From: Pseudeuparius sepicola
Lineage: Eukaryota; Arthropoda; Insecta; Coleoptera; Anthribidae
Length of the DNA stretch: 64,000 nt
Assembly: GCA_963920635.1 (NCBI GenBank)
Contig: OY987298.1
Span: forward strand, 80,795,454 to 80,859,453
Direction: 5' to 3'
The notes beneath the pieces were generated by a model. It did not search any database and was not told the DNA's origin. It was given only the letters and a program-made list of their open reading frames with translations. The position numbers and the translations under genes were made by a program. Positions 22,266 to 33,177 of this stretch are shown one piece after another. The first letter of the stretch is position 1, and each line of letters starts with the position of its first letter.

Positions 22266-23612
22266 ACGAAATAAAAATCGAAAAATTTTCGAGAAATTTT
22301 CCGTAAAATTTAGGAAATGTCCAGATTTTCAAAAAATCACATAATTGTCAAAGTAATACTCACTTCCAGTCAAACCAGAAGACAGAAATAAGAACAGACA
22401 ATTTTTTGCTAGTCCCTGTATAGTCATTACTAACATTCCGTGATAAAAGTCGCCCTCATTTTTTCCGAAAAAAATTTTTTTTATTAACTTTTTGACGATC
22501 CCCCGTATAAAAACCTGAAATAATATGCGGATCCCCATAAAATGCTACATTCAATTTTATTTTTAGATCAAAAATAACAGTCAGTGCAGTGCACATTTAA
22601 ATTAGACCACCCTTTACAACTTTTATATTGAACTTTTGTTTCCGGAGTCAAAAATAAAAATTTCCTTGGATAACCCTGTACGTACGGTGTTCTCCCGTTT
22701 TTTTTTTCCAGGGACTTCGTTTTCACACTTTATAGTTTTCCAGCGAGAAAATATTTAGGTAACATTTAACAGACATTTTCGCTGCCAAATATTTACCTAG
22801 ATTTCTATCAAATTAGCTGTGCTTCAGATATTAAAAACCTGTTGGGTATGTACTTACTAACTGCTGACTGACGTAGGTATTTATAAAACTTTTTACGGCT
22901 AGAGCTTCATGCTCTGGGAAACAGATGGCGCTGATGGCTAACAATGTATTTCGAAAGGGTTATGTGAGCTAAAAAGTGTCAGATGTGACAGCACTCTTTA
23001 TTACCAATAAGTCAGTTAACGCTATTACCTTTACCTATACCTGAGTGTGAAACCTGAGTGAAACGATTTGAGTTTTGTGATTTGACACATGAAAATTTTT
23101 GACACTCTGTAAGATGACATTTTCCTTTAATTTCCTGTGTAATTATTCATAAGTTACTACTTTGTGTTACGTACTGTGCCAAACAATCACTTTTTAGCTT
23201 CCGATTAACGCATTTCCCGTTCATTACTCATTTACAAAAATAACCTGGAATTCTGAAAACTTGTCACTTGTCAGTACCACAGTCCGCATCCGCCATCATT
23301 GCCCTCTGCTAGAGGAGGAGGAGGCGACACTAACCGAAGCAAAAACCGAACCGAGCCGAATTAGAATGGGTCGGTATATACAGGGGGATCTCTGCGCCCG
23401 GCTTGGTCGATCGCGAAGCCCAGTCTCGGAAAAATGGTCCAAACCCCGATCGGCGCCCTTCGGCACGAGTGAAGTCAATATCCGAAAGTTGAACTCGATT
23501 GACGATCTAGGTTCGAAACGCTAGCCCGTCAAAAAAAAAAAAGAAGCGAAACCGAAAATCGGAAAAATGTCCCAAACGGCCGAACCGCTTTTCCGATCGG
23601 GGCTCTAGGGCT
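22266..23612. other. Unassigned interval with a GC-rich block
   Basis: From about 23,320 to 23,600 the sequence is CpG-rich with repeated CCGAA/CGAAC words (ACCGAACCGAGCCGAA and AAACGGCCGAACCGC). It resembles degenerate short tandem sequence; frames open on both strands here are overlapping shadows. A possible CAGGGGGATC MITE end lies at 23,380. Nothing else is recognised. Confidence 0.4.
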
Positions 23613-23727
23613 AGGGCAAGTGCATATTTATTTTAAGAATAGTCAAATGGTTGAAAACGTCGATTTTCATATCGCTGTTTTGTAACGAAAAAATAAAAAT
23701 TTACCAAAAATAATATGCACTTGCCCT
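23613..23727. mobile_element. 115-bp hairpin MITE, copy 1
   Basis: Ends AGGGCAAGTGCATATT and AATATGCACTTGCCCT, flanked on both sides by CT...AG so that CTAG stands at each junction. Three further copies follow downstream within 1.6 kb. Confidence 0.85.
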
Positions 23728-24248
23728 AGATCGGATTTTTTTTAAGGCACTGTAATTTACTATCGGTGAATCGAACACCCGAAATGCGCAACTTTGCATT
23801 TCACGCTAAGAGTAAACACCCTATATAATTTTCGGTAGGTATTTTTCATTTTATTCCCCAATGTATAATAGATGATAACACACACATACTGAAGGAACAA
23901 GGAACTCTTCCTTTTTACACTGTTCGCCTACTCGCACCCTCGCACCATCCCTTGCTTGCGTATTATTATAAATTATAATAACAAGCATAACGCTAGACTT
24001 GACACGATTTCTATAGCCAGACCAAAAATAATATTTTGTTCCCAGGTTCTTACAATATTCAGAGCTATAAAATATTTACGCTGACTGCACTGGGCGCGTC
24101 TAAGCCGTCGCCGCAAAACCAGGGCATTTTTTTAGCATTTCCAAGACACGAATTTAGTCATTTTCAAAATCGTCTACAACGCTTATTTTTGAACGGATTT
24201 TGATGATTTTTTTTTTCAATCGATTTGAAATAAAGTATAAAGTTCTCT

Positions 24249-24364
24249 AGGGCAAGTGCATATTTATTTTAAGAATAGTCAAATGGTTGAAAACGTCGAT
24301 TTTCATATCGCTGTTTTGTAATGAAAAAAATACAAATTTACCAAAAATAATATGCACTTGCCCT
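24249..24364. mobile_element. Hairpin MITE, copy 2
   Basis: Same ends and arms as copy 1 at 23,613; differs by few bases and by an added A in the A-run. Confidence 0.85.
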
Positions 24365-24590
24365 AGATCGGAGTTTTTTTAACGTCTCCTCCAAATTTCA
24401 TTAAGTTGTAACAATAAATAAATTAAATACATTATTTTTAGTAAGGCACTGTATTTCAGAAATAAAGCGTTTTCTGATCTATCTTCTCAATTCAAAATTC
24501 AAATTCTAAATCGTCTATAACGCTTATTTCTGAACGGATTATGATGATTTTTTTTTTCAATAGGATTTAAATAACGTTCTCTAGGGCTAT

Positions 24591-24709
24591 AGGGCAGGTG
24601 TATATTTTTTAAAAAATAGTCAAATGGTTGAAAATGTCGATTTTCATGTAAGTAGCTTTTTTTGTAATGAAAAAATAAAAATTTACCAAAAATAATATGC
24701 ACTTGCCCT
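24591..24709. mobile_element. Hairpin MITE, copy 3, most diverged
   Basis: The left end reads AGGGCAGGTGTATATT and so departs from the other copies, while the right end is intact. It lies in the shortened unit of the array. Confidence 0.8.
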
Positions 24710-25214
24710 AGATCGGGAGTTTTTTTAACGTCTCCTCCACATTTCATTAAGTTGTAACAATAAATAAATTAAATACATGATTTTTAGTAAGGCACTGTAA
24801 TTTACTATCGGTGAATCGAACACCCGAAATGCGCAACTTTGCATTTCACGCTAAGAGTAAACACCCTATATAATTTTCGGTAGGTATTTTTTCATTTTAT
24901 TCCCCAATGTATAATAGATGATAACACACACATATAATTATGATAATTATAATAACAAGCACCACGATAGACTTGACACGATTTCTATCGCCAGACCAAA
25001 AATAATATTTTGTTCCCAGGTTCTTACAATATTCAGAGCTAAAAAATATTTACGCTGACTGTACTGGGCGCGTCTAAGCCGTCGCCGCAAAACCAGGGCA
25101 TTTTTTTAGCATTTCCAAGACAGGAATTTAGTCATTTTCAAAATCGTCTACAACGCTTATTTTTGAACGGATTTTGATGATTTTTTTTTCAATCGATTTG
25201 AAATAAAGTTCTCT

Positions 25215-25330
25215 AGGGCAAGTGCATATTTATTTTAAGAATAGTCAAATGGTTGAAAACGTCGATTTTCATATCGCTGTTTTGTAATGAAAAAAATACA
25301 AATTTACCAAAAATAATATGCACTTGCCCT
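25215..25330. mobile_element. Hairpin MITE, copy 4
   Basis: Nearly identical to copy 2 including flanks, as expected from duplication of a larger unit rather than independent insertion. Confidence 0.85.
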
Positions 25331-25469
25331 AGATCGGAGTTTTTTTAACGTCTCCTCCAAATTTCATTAAGTTGTGACAATAAATAAATTTACTACACGA
25401 TTTTTAGTAAAGCACTGTAATTCACTACCGTTGAATGGCCTCTTAATAGTTTTATCAGTGTGATTTACT

Positions 25470-28400
25470 AATGGACAAGTATACTTAGGAATGGAAAATA
25501 ATTTTTTGCCTTGGAATTTGTAAAACATGTCTAGATAATCACGAAACCCAACCAACAGATTTTTTTCCCCATTAGTTTGCTCAAAAATTGAAAAAACGGT
25601 CACAAAAGTAGGGAATGTGACGTCACGATCCCTAATTTCAATAAGTACCTGCTATTTTCTTAGTACTTATTTCGTCTTTTTTTATATAGCCAAGCATTCC
25701 CAGACAAATTATTAGATTCAGTTTGTATGCGCCTGATGAGAAATAATCAAATTTCGTAGCATTTCAATGAAATATTTGGATTTTACTGATCCCATTCTGA
25801 ACTTATTAGATGCACAGATGACATATTACTCAATGCTTTAAAGAAAATCGTCGGCAACGCCGCACTTTGCATATAACCTCACTTTCGCCCGCGGAACGCG
25901 GAAACCAAGGTTAATAACCTTAGTGAAAACTAAATAAATTCTATTCTCAGTTTTAAGAGAATCTTGCTGTGAATACTTTATTTTTTGGGTTTATAATGAA
26001 GACAAGATTTGTTAAAGCTTGTCCTGATAACTTGCCTTGCCTAGATTTTGATATGGTGTGTCAATTTTATCAATGAAAACGGGGAGCAAAACATGGAGAA
26101 ATGAAGAGGTATGTTTGTTATTTGATTTGTATATTGTTTTAATATTGCTTAATGATGATGATATAGCTTAAATTCTGGTTTTAGGTAGACTAGAGAATAA
26201 ATATTATGGTAACAATGTTATTGGAGACACCCAGAGGAAAGAACATAGCAATGAATGCATAATGCCCGGTTAAGGCAAAAATTACCCCCGAGCACAAATG
26301 GTTAAAAATGAAGAAATTCAACTGAATAGTTGTGGAAGTAGGTATATTATGTTGTAATTACCCAACATAAGCAGATTAGTCCTAAATTATGCACATACCA
26401 CGATGTACGAGGATCATACATTGTGGCACATACGTAGATACAGCTTTTTGTGCTTCTAGTTTAGTTGCTAGTACAGTAAAGAAATACTTATTGTGTATAT
26501 ACCTATAGTTAAGATATGGGGGAGGGGGCGTGGGGGTGTCGCACAGCCCAATGTTGAAATCGATTATCAAAACAAGAAATCATGCGTTTGTAAAAACGAT
26601 CGTTGATATCTACATGTGAAAAGTCTGTAGTAGTCCGTAGTAGTACACTTTGTCGCATCCATTTTGATGCGGAAAGTTGTACTTTTCTGCACTAGTGACA
26701 TTAACTTTGTCAACTAATAGAACTAAGTACGCTTGTAAAATTTTTGCACATATTAATGGGAAACTTATTTTAGATGAATGTAAGCTGACTTCCTGGAAAT
26801 AGCGAAGAATCATGGACAACATCAGTAGATTGTTATATTGGAAAAAGTCAACACAAGTGCAATAAAAAAATATGAAAGTCTACCTTACAGGATTTAGTTG
26901 ACAAAGACATACCGACATACCTCAATAATTATTTTACATTGGAGTAGTATGACAGAAGATTTTTGGCAAAAATCAAAACATATTACAAGGAGGGACTGTC
27001 TGACATGTTAAAAAACGAAAAATGCCCTGTATCTCCAAAACGAATCAAGATTTTGAGATTCAACTGCTTTCCACTGCCCTCAAAAATCGAGCACAGTACA
27101 CCTGCCTACTCTTTGTCTATCTCTTCGCAGAATAGAAGAAACCCCCCAAAAAAACATCCAGTTTGTTACACTCTGTGCATGCGACATGAAAACTATTATT
27201 TGATTTTGGAATATTTTCACTAAATTTAATAGATGACTTATTTGGGGTTTTGCCATAGAATGCAAAATAATGTTTTTTTTTCTTGCAAATTAAAGAAATC
27301 TTAATTTTTGGCCGGCTGCTGCATTATATTTTTTTATTTTTAACTTCCATTAACCACAATCTCAAAATATGCTTATGAAAATTTATTTTCCAGAAAAAAT
27401 AGGTATATAATATGTATAGTGAAAAAATCCTAAAGAATTATGTCATTTTTTATGAGGATGCTTCGGCAATCACAATATAATTTACCTAAATGGGTCTAAA
27501 ATAGTTCAAGCTATGACAATAAAGTTTTTCGACTGAAAACTTGGCTTTATTGCGTTTTACATGTTATGTTTCTAACATCACCAAGAACTGGCACCTTCTC
27601 CAATATTCTAGCGTTACATTTTTGAACCGATGCAGGTCTAACTACTAACTTAATTCTGTAAGTAAGGGCTCATGAAATTAAAGTAATAAATTTTTTATAT
27701 TCGGACCAGGTATGTGCTTGACGTCTAGAGGATTGACTTTTCTCAGTTTAGTTTATAACCAATCAATGCTGTTGATTAACACTAGCACAGAATAAATAGC
27801 TTCACAACAGAAGCGTCCATAAAGACGTGTCAAAAATAAGCGAGCCTCCATTTCAATTTACAGGAAAATAACCAATAACTTGTACATAAATTTGGTCCTA
27901 ATACAATCTCTTTGCAATGTGGATTAATGTAAAATCAAACAAAATGCACAATGTTTATCCCTTAAGAAGATATTTCGCGTCAAAGCGAGCATCCTTTTGA
28001 CACGTCCTTATGGACGCTTCTGTTGTGAAGCTATTTATTCTGTGACACTAGGTATTGAGGCTAAAATATCATCAGTTTCTTCAAACAACTAGCAGTCGCT
28101 GGAATATACTTGATAACAAGTAAAAAATCGTTTGGCAGAGCCACTAATCTAAAATCGTCAGCTAAAATGTTACCCCTGGTTGGTTCTTTATTGTCTTTAA
28201 TATATCAGCAAGTCTAGATATCTAATTTGTGCAAGTTCAGTTAGGTACTTACGAATTGTGTCGTTTTATAGATAAAATCTTGTAAAACACGCGGGGCCGC
28301 GGGATCCGATGTTCCGATTTGTGTCGCCACAAAATTGGTTATGTTTATGTTCTCGCAGGCTGCCACGGCGGTAAATTTAGAGAAAAATAAAATCTAACAG

Positions 28401-28537
28401 GTAGTTACGTATATTGAACTTTAAAAATTAATTGCGGCAAAACGGGGGCGAAAAAAAAATTTAAAAAATACAGCAAGTATATCTCACCCAATACTATCCG
28501 ATGAGCAAATAAAAAAAAAGTGGTGTATTAGTCCATT
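25470..28537 (-). mobile_element. Unassigned DNA element, copy 1 (AATGGAC ends, 3.07 kb)
   Basis: The ends are AATGGACAAGTATAC at the left and the inverse of AATGGACTAATACAC at the right: 15-bp imperfect inverted repeats with three mismatches. The whole element recurs in inverted orientation at 40,680-46,200. There the boundary is proven, because it interrupts a palindromic MITE. No target-site duplication is evident. The longest shared peptide (minus strand near 26,740-26,620, core VDKNVNVTSAEKY-like without the extra N: VDKVNVTSAEKYNFPHQNG) is not recognised. It carries its own MITE insertion (27,786-28,044). It could be a non-autonomous derivative of a known superfamily; I cannot assign one. 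Confidence 0.75.
27786..28044. mobile_element. 259-bp MITE with about 50-bp inverted repeats, nested in the AATGGAC element
   Basis: The ends are CACAGAATAAATAGCTTCAC and its inverse, extending with few mismatches about 50 bp into GACGTGTCAAAA. It is flanked by ACACTAG on both sides, so the duplication is 7 bp or an imperfect 8 bp, suggesting a hAT-like origin. The sister element at 40.7-46.2 kb keeps only one end, at about 41,430-41,474. The insertion therefore predates the copying of the host element, or was later partly deleted there. Confidence 0.8.
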
Positions 28538-28539
28538 GT

Positions 28540-28770
28540 CCTACATTCACTGGAGTTAGCACGGTTTTCTAGGGTCTTCCGTAGTATACTTGAGCGAGTG
28601 CTATCCTAGTTCTATCGAGAAAAGTCGGCCCTAGCCGCAAATGGCAACGAAGACAAAATAATAATTGACCCCTCCCCCGCACAAGCCTTCAGTTGCTTCT
28701 GGGGTACTCCTACGTTGTAGTAGTGGGAGGGTGGAAATTATTATTATTATTATTTTTATTAATACACTTC
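28540..28770 (+). mobile_element. Short retroelement with (ATT)n tail, copy 2
   Basis: This is the same family as 11,365-11,590 but on the plus strand. It starts CCTACATTCACTGG and ends in ATTATTATTATTATT. It begins directly at the right end of the AATGGAC element. Confidence 0.65.
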
Positions 28771-29205
28771 AATTCTTGTTTTTGAGTTTTGTATGTTTCA
28801 GTTTGATTGTACTGATTGGAATGAAAAGTTTCTAGCAAAACGCACCGGTTTAAAAAAAAACAAGAAATATCTGTATTGAAGGAAGCTCTCGACCTACATT
28901 TTCAGTTTCCCATAATTGTCTTCGATCTAATTTGGTTGATAATAAGTAGATCAGAATAGTGTTCCTAACTATCTACTGGTACTTTGGATTTTTTAATACC
29001 CGTGTGATATGATTGACATCATCAATAAGTTTGCGAAGTTGACTAAATGATTACCTTTAAATTCTTTGTAGTTCAAATAACTCGTTTACATGAGTCAAAA
29101 TTATGAGTTTATCATTTTGGTAACGTTATTTTTACTATTTCCAAGCAATGACATAATTATTTTTGGTAATTTGTAAGGAAGCAGTTTCATTAAAACCTTC
29201 ATCAT
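28771..29205. other. Interval without recognised features
   Basis: AT-rich linker between the retroelement tail and the inferred left end of the P element. Confidence 0.4.
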
Positions 29206-29359
29206 GACCATGATACAAAGAAAAGAAAGTATAATATTGCGGATGTGGGCGGGGCCTATGTCATCACGCGGAGCAGTTTTCAAAATATGGAAAAAATTTG
29301 TACTTACTTGAGTTTCGACTGAATTATATGGTTTTTGGCGGCACTTTGCTGGTGTTATA

Positions 29360-29509
29360 ATGCATTGTGCAGTGGCAGGGTGTAAGTCACATAATGAATC
29401 ACAACATTTTGTGCGAGATTTAATGTTCTTTCGCTTCCCCAACGACGAAAGTCTCTCGAAGATTTGGATCAGTACGTGCAAACAAGTAGATTATTGTGAA
29501 AAATTCTAG
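29360..29509 (+). pseudogene. THAP zinc-finger exon of the P-like transposase (first half)
   Basis: ATG at 29,360 opens a 49-residue peptide starting MHCAVAGCKSHNE, with FFRFPNDESLSKIWIS further on. This is the C-x4-C ... FP ... W order of a THAP DNA-binding domain. The CxxH half that should follow is disrupted by a TAG at 29,507. A CLHY-like trace in another frame near 29,560-29,575 may be its remnant, ahead of an AAGGTAGGT donor-like site. Confidence 0.65.
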
Positions 29510-29722
29510 ATCAGGATTATGGTGATGATGTAATAACAATGTAGAGTAATTACAATTTCATGCTTGCACTACAATGGACAAAAGGTAGGTCGGTATATTT
29601 AAAGTTTATTAAATCTAACTTCTAACATGAAATTTAAACACGAATTGAAATTAGACTTGTCTGAAATAAAATACAAAATTAATTGCTGTGAATACCTGAA
29701 CGTTATAATTTTTCTTTTCAGT

Positions 29723-30014
29723 GCGAATATGGAGAATGATGAAAGAAATGAAACAATCACCAATTTAGGACAAGAGGTTGAGAGATATTTTCACTCCAGC
29801 CCAAATTCAAAAAATAAAGCAACCAAAGAAACGTATAATGTGGACCATCGAAGACATATTAAAATCTATTGTTATTCATTCTGCGGGTGCCCGAGACTAC
29901 AAATTGATGCTTAAAAAGGGATATCTCTTTCCGGCAGAGTCGACACTTAGGGCCTGGTGCAAAAAAATACAATTAGAACCTGGGGAACAGAAGCTGTGCG
30001 ATGAAATAAAATGA
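29723..30014 (+). pseudogene. P-like transposase, middle fragment (helix-turn-helix region)
   Basis: After a TTTTTCTTTTCAG acceptor-like site, the frame reads LRDIFTPAQIQKIKQP, then MWTIEDILKSIVIHSAGARD and a YLFPAESTLRAWCKKI segment ending in LEPGEQ. The order Q...K...W..EDI..SI.....Y..L...G..P..STL..W is that of THAP9/P-element transposases before the catalytic domain. One in-frame TAG occurs near 29,768. Confidence 0.7.
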
Positions 30015-30097
30015 AAAATGTTTTTTATTCCTATGATTGCACCATGTCAAAAGAAAAACTTTTTAACATCATAAGTATGTAGAAAATGCTGATTTTC

Positions 30098-30490
30098 CAG
30101 TTGTAGCAGTGGTACCTAAGTGATTTGGGAGGAGGAAATCGGGCTTTACACATAGAATTAGGCATAAATACAAGCCAAACATGGCTCTTTAACCCAGCTA
30201 GCAATAAAATAACTGTGTTTGCTGATGTCCCACATTTTATTAAATTAATAAGAAATCACTTTGTTGATAATGGATTTATATTAATTAGCACAGAAAAAAA
30301 TAAGGAAGTAATTGAGAAATTGATTGAATTTGCCAGTTCTGCTGACTTAAATATCGCCCACAAAATTTCAATGGATTCTTTAAATGTGAGGAGGGCCCCA
30401 ACAAGAAAAGATAAAATTGGCAACGAAACTGTTTTCACATACGATTTCAAAAGCAATCACCCGATTTGGTATGATAGGGAAGTAAAATGA
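30098..30490 (+). pseudogene. P-like transposase, RNase H-like catalytic fragment
   Basis: In frame from about 30,120 the residues are SDLGGGNRALHIELGI, then VFADVPHFIKLIRNHFVDNG and further HKISMDSLNVRRAPTRKD. These are hallmark blocks of P-element-family transposases (DMGG.N..L, ADVPH.LK..RNH..D.G). The frame ends at a TGA at 30,488. The fragment has lost its links to both neighbours. Confidence 0.8.
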
Positions 30491-30576
30491 AGACGTAAGT
30501 TGGATGCAATGTGCAGATTTTTTTAAAGATGTAGGTTTTAAATGGTATTACAAACAATTAGAAAACTTTTTTATTT

Positions 30577-31243
30577 AGGTAAATGACTGGTTCGACTCTT
30601 TTAACGTCAGAGTTCCTGAAGAAGATAGCCGAGAAAGAAAAAAGACTTTTGGCCTGTCACTCGACACTCTAATTTATTACTGTTTTTAATAAAATGACTA
30701 CTGTTATATCTTCCCTTAGAGTAAAAGGAAAAAGAAGTTTGCTACCTTTCCAGAAAGGAATAGTAATTAGCAATACATCACTAAAGTATATTTTAACATA
30801 CAGATTGAACCAAGATGTGCTAGAAAACCTTTTCGGAGTTCTTCGATCCAGAGGGGGACTGCACGATCATCCCAATGCGTTGGAATTTAAAAACGAAGGA
30901 TATATATATATATCTCTCTCTCTCTCTGATGCAGGCAATACAGAAGTCTACAATACATCGGATTTTGAAAATTTGCCGGAAACAGTTTTGAGTGGTGAAT
31001 GTTTCTCTCAATTTGCACCTGCGGAGATTACAAATCCAACAAGTGATAGGTATCTTAAGTTTAGAGCTTAATGATATTTGTTATGATGCGTTAGAAAATT
31101 TGGCTAAGTTTGTATGCCATAAATTAAGAAATATCGAACCAACAGCATCTACTTTTAGCCAACAAAATATTACATGGGTTGATCATTTATCGCAAGGTGG
31201 ACTAAGTAAACCATCCAAGCAAATGATGAGCCATATGCAAGAA
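30577..31243 (+). pseudogene. P-like transposase, C-terminal fragments up to the interruption
   Basis: Residues include NDWFDSFNVRVPEEDSRE, then LLPFQKGIVISNTSLKYIL, LTYRLNQDVLENLFGVLRSR and GGLHDHPNALEF. In a second frame DALENLAKFVCHKLRNIEP and WVDHLSQGGLSKPSKQ follow. This is the conserved THAP9/P tail. A frameshift lies near 31,000-31,070. The coding text stops at codon GAA, 31,241-31,243, where the nested element begins, and resumes at 37,377. Confidence 0.8.
30901..30930 (+). repeat. (TA)n(TC)n compound microsatellite inside transposase sequence
   Basis: TATATATATATAT is followed by CTCTCTCTCTCTCT. It replaces the conserved residues expected after NALEFK in the P-like transposase while the frame stays open through it as IYISLSLS. 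Confidence 0.9.
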
Positions 31244-31495
31244 TAGGGTCGTTGCGTCCTATTTAGAAAATTATAATCTTTACTTTTTTTCAGTGAAATG
31301 AAACTTAAAATTTAGATACAGCATATAAAACTTAAGAAAAATTGCTTTGTAGGGCTTAAAAATCCAATTAAATTAAACATTTTTTTGTCTTTGTCAAGTG
31401 AATGCTCTCTCTCGTGTGACGTCACTAGGCGTGCATGCGCGGTGCAGATGTAAATAAATGAACCTAATTAATAATATTTTGTGAGTTTGAGGTTA

Positions 31496-31552
31496 AGCGT
31501 CGCGTCGCGTTCGCGTCAGTCGCGTCGTCGCGTCGTTTCGTCTTCGCGTCAT
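31496..31552 (+). repeat. CGTCG-rich low-complexity tract
   Basis: CGTCGCGTCGCGTTCGCGTC and similar words repeat over about 57 bp in otherwise AT-rich DNA, 200 bp upstream of the first transposase exon. It may belong to the 5' untranslated or promoter part of the element. Confidence 0.75.
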
Positions 31553-31751
31553 ATCGACATATCAACGTCCCGCGAAACGAAGTTTATAGTTTATTATTGA
31601 TACCTATTTCTACATAAATTATCAAAAGTAAAAGTCCTGTTGACAGGGCTTTTGTTTGCTTTGTGTAGTTAAGTATAATAATAATATTACTGTAGTCCCT
31701 AAAGTCGCCTGTTGTGTTAACATTAAAAAGGTAAGTTAAATTTTCGTAGCT

Positions 31752-33177
31752 GTTCCTAAAACTGAAAGGTTGAGAAAAAATTGGTGTTCGGCGGTAGGAA
31801 GAACTAATATTACATCAAGTGTTTCAGGTGGAATTTATTGTTGTCAAGATCACTTTGACGTAAGATTAAATTTATTTTATCTACCTAGTAACCAATGATC
31901 CCAGAATCTAATAACCCTGTTATTATTACTATTTGATATGATTTCGATTTCTGAAAATCTGAATGATTGTAGATGGAGCAAGACTGTGATAACTGGATGC
32001 AGTTTGTGATTACAAAATGTAAAATACGGATGAAGGTAAATGTAGTTCCACATCTCAATTTGGGAAAAATGGAAGTGCATGAAGAAACTGAAGTTCAGCA
32101 GCAACCTGAGGAAGTATCAGAATCTCCTCTAAAAAAGCAAACAGTTGATGTTCATCGGACAAACTTACAGGAAATTTCATTGCTTCACCATATCACACAA
32201 ATTGAAAAATGTATACAAGTTGACATCAAACCAAACAAAAACAAATCTGTTTAAGTAGAACTTAATACAAAGACAAAATCAACTGGTGTAAATACTATGT
32301 TGTCTACTACTTCTGTTGCAACGTCACCTTTGAAATTGGCCCAAAGAATGTTAGTATAGTATAAATACAGTTGATAAGTTTATATAGTAGATATAGTATA
32401 GGCTACGTAAGAGTAATTCCATGTTTTGATTTCAGATTATCAGAAAAATGTGCTTCCACATCAACTTATTCCTCTTCTACAGTGTCACCACTTAAATCTG
32501 ATTATGAAATAGTAGAATCGACAAGCTCTTCAGAAGTTGCCATTTCTGAAACTGTCTTTACGACCGAAGTTATGGTAAAATATCATATCAAACTTATTTG
32601 TGAAAATTCTAGATTTTTTTTGGGACTTCCTCAAGATGTATATTTTTTGGTGTCACTTTTGGAAAGGGAAGCAAAAGTTCATCATCATAATATACTTATC
32701 ATCTTAAAAAAAGATACGCTTAAACGACCCCTACTTTAGATTAAAAAAGCCAATACGCTCAAATATTTAATTTCTTCAACGCCAGATGGTTTAATAAATT
32801 TTATATCTGAGGGATTTGATGGCAGAATCACAGACAAAGAAATAATCGAAGCAAGTACTTTTTTAAATGTTTTACCAAACAACTGTGATGTAATGGCTGA
32901 CAGAGGTTTTAAGGCAATAGGCAATGTTTTGCAAAAAAAAGGATGCAATCTTATCCGTCCCCCTTCAGTCGAATCTGGAACATTTAGTTCAAAGGAACAT
33001 ATAAAACAAAGCAAATGCGAGTTTACGAATTCACATTGAAAGGGTAATACGAAGACTGAGAGAATTTGCAATCCTTGAAGGACATTCTTGTATCAATCAT
33101 CAGCTGTTGCCAAAAGTAGATTATCTAATAACCATTGCTTGTGGAATAGTAAATTTGCAGGGGCCATTAATTAAATG
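31752..33177 (+). pseudogene. THAP-domain transposase with DDE_Tnp_4 catalytic remnant
   Basis: Exon-like 31,752-31,859 encodes PKTERLRKNWCSAVGR and IYCCQDHFD, the W...C-x2-H part of a THAP domain, and ends at a GTAAG donor. After an acceptor, 31,973-32,254 continues in phase with MEQDCDNWMQFVITK and MKVNVVPHLNL, completing the domain. A third block from 32,436 ends in DVYFLVSLL and ILIILKKDTLKR. From 32,741 KYLISSTPDGLINFIS, DVMADRGFKAIG and LIRPPSVES give the second catalytic Asp block. RIHIERVIRRLREF and CGIVNLQGPLIK follow after a one-base frameshift near 33,020. The stretch with the first catalytic Asp is deleted between 32,739 and 32,741. Confidence 0.8.

Larger units (their letters stand above)
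23613..25430 (+). repeat. Higher-order tandem repeat built around four hairpin MITEs
   Basis: The order hairpin, GGAGTTTTTTTAACGTCTCC block, GGCACTGTAATTTACTATCG block, GCGCGTCTAAGCCGTCGCCG block, AAATAAAGTTCTCT, hairpin is repeated. Two spacers (23,728-24,248 and 24,710-25,214) are long and nearly identical in order. The spacer 24,365-24,590 is a shortened form, and the array ends near GCACTGTAATTCACTACCG. The long unit is close to 1 kb. The structure implies unequal exchange after the MITE had inserted. Confidence 0.8.

Noticed and set aside
23261..23524. GC-rich open frames on both strands
   Set aside because: The sequence is CCGAA-type low-complexity text, the frames are shadows of each other and there is no recognisable motif.
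29101..29481. 126-codon minus-strand frame
   Set aside because: It is antisense to the THAP exon of the P-like transposase, whose plus-strand reading has clear family motifs.
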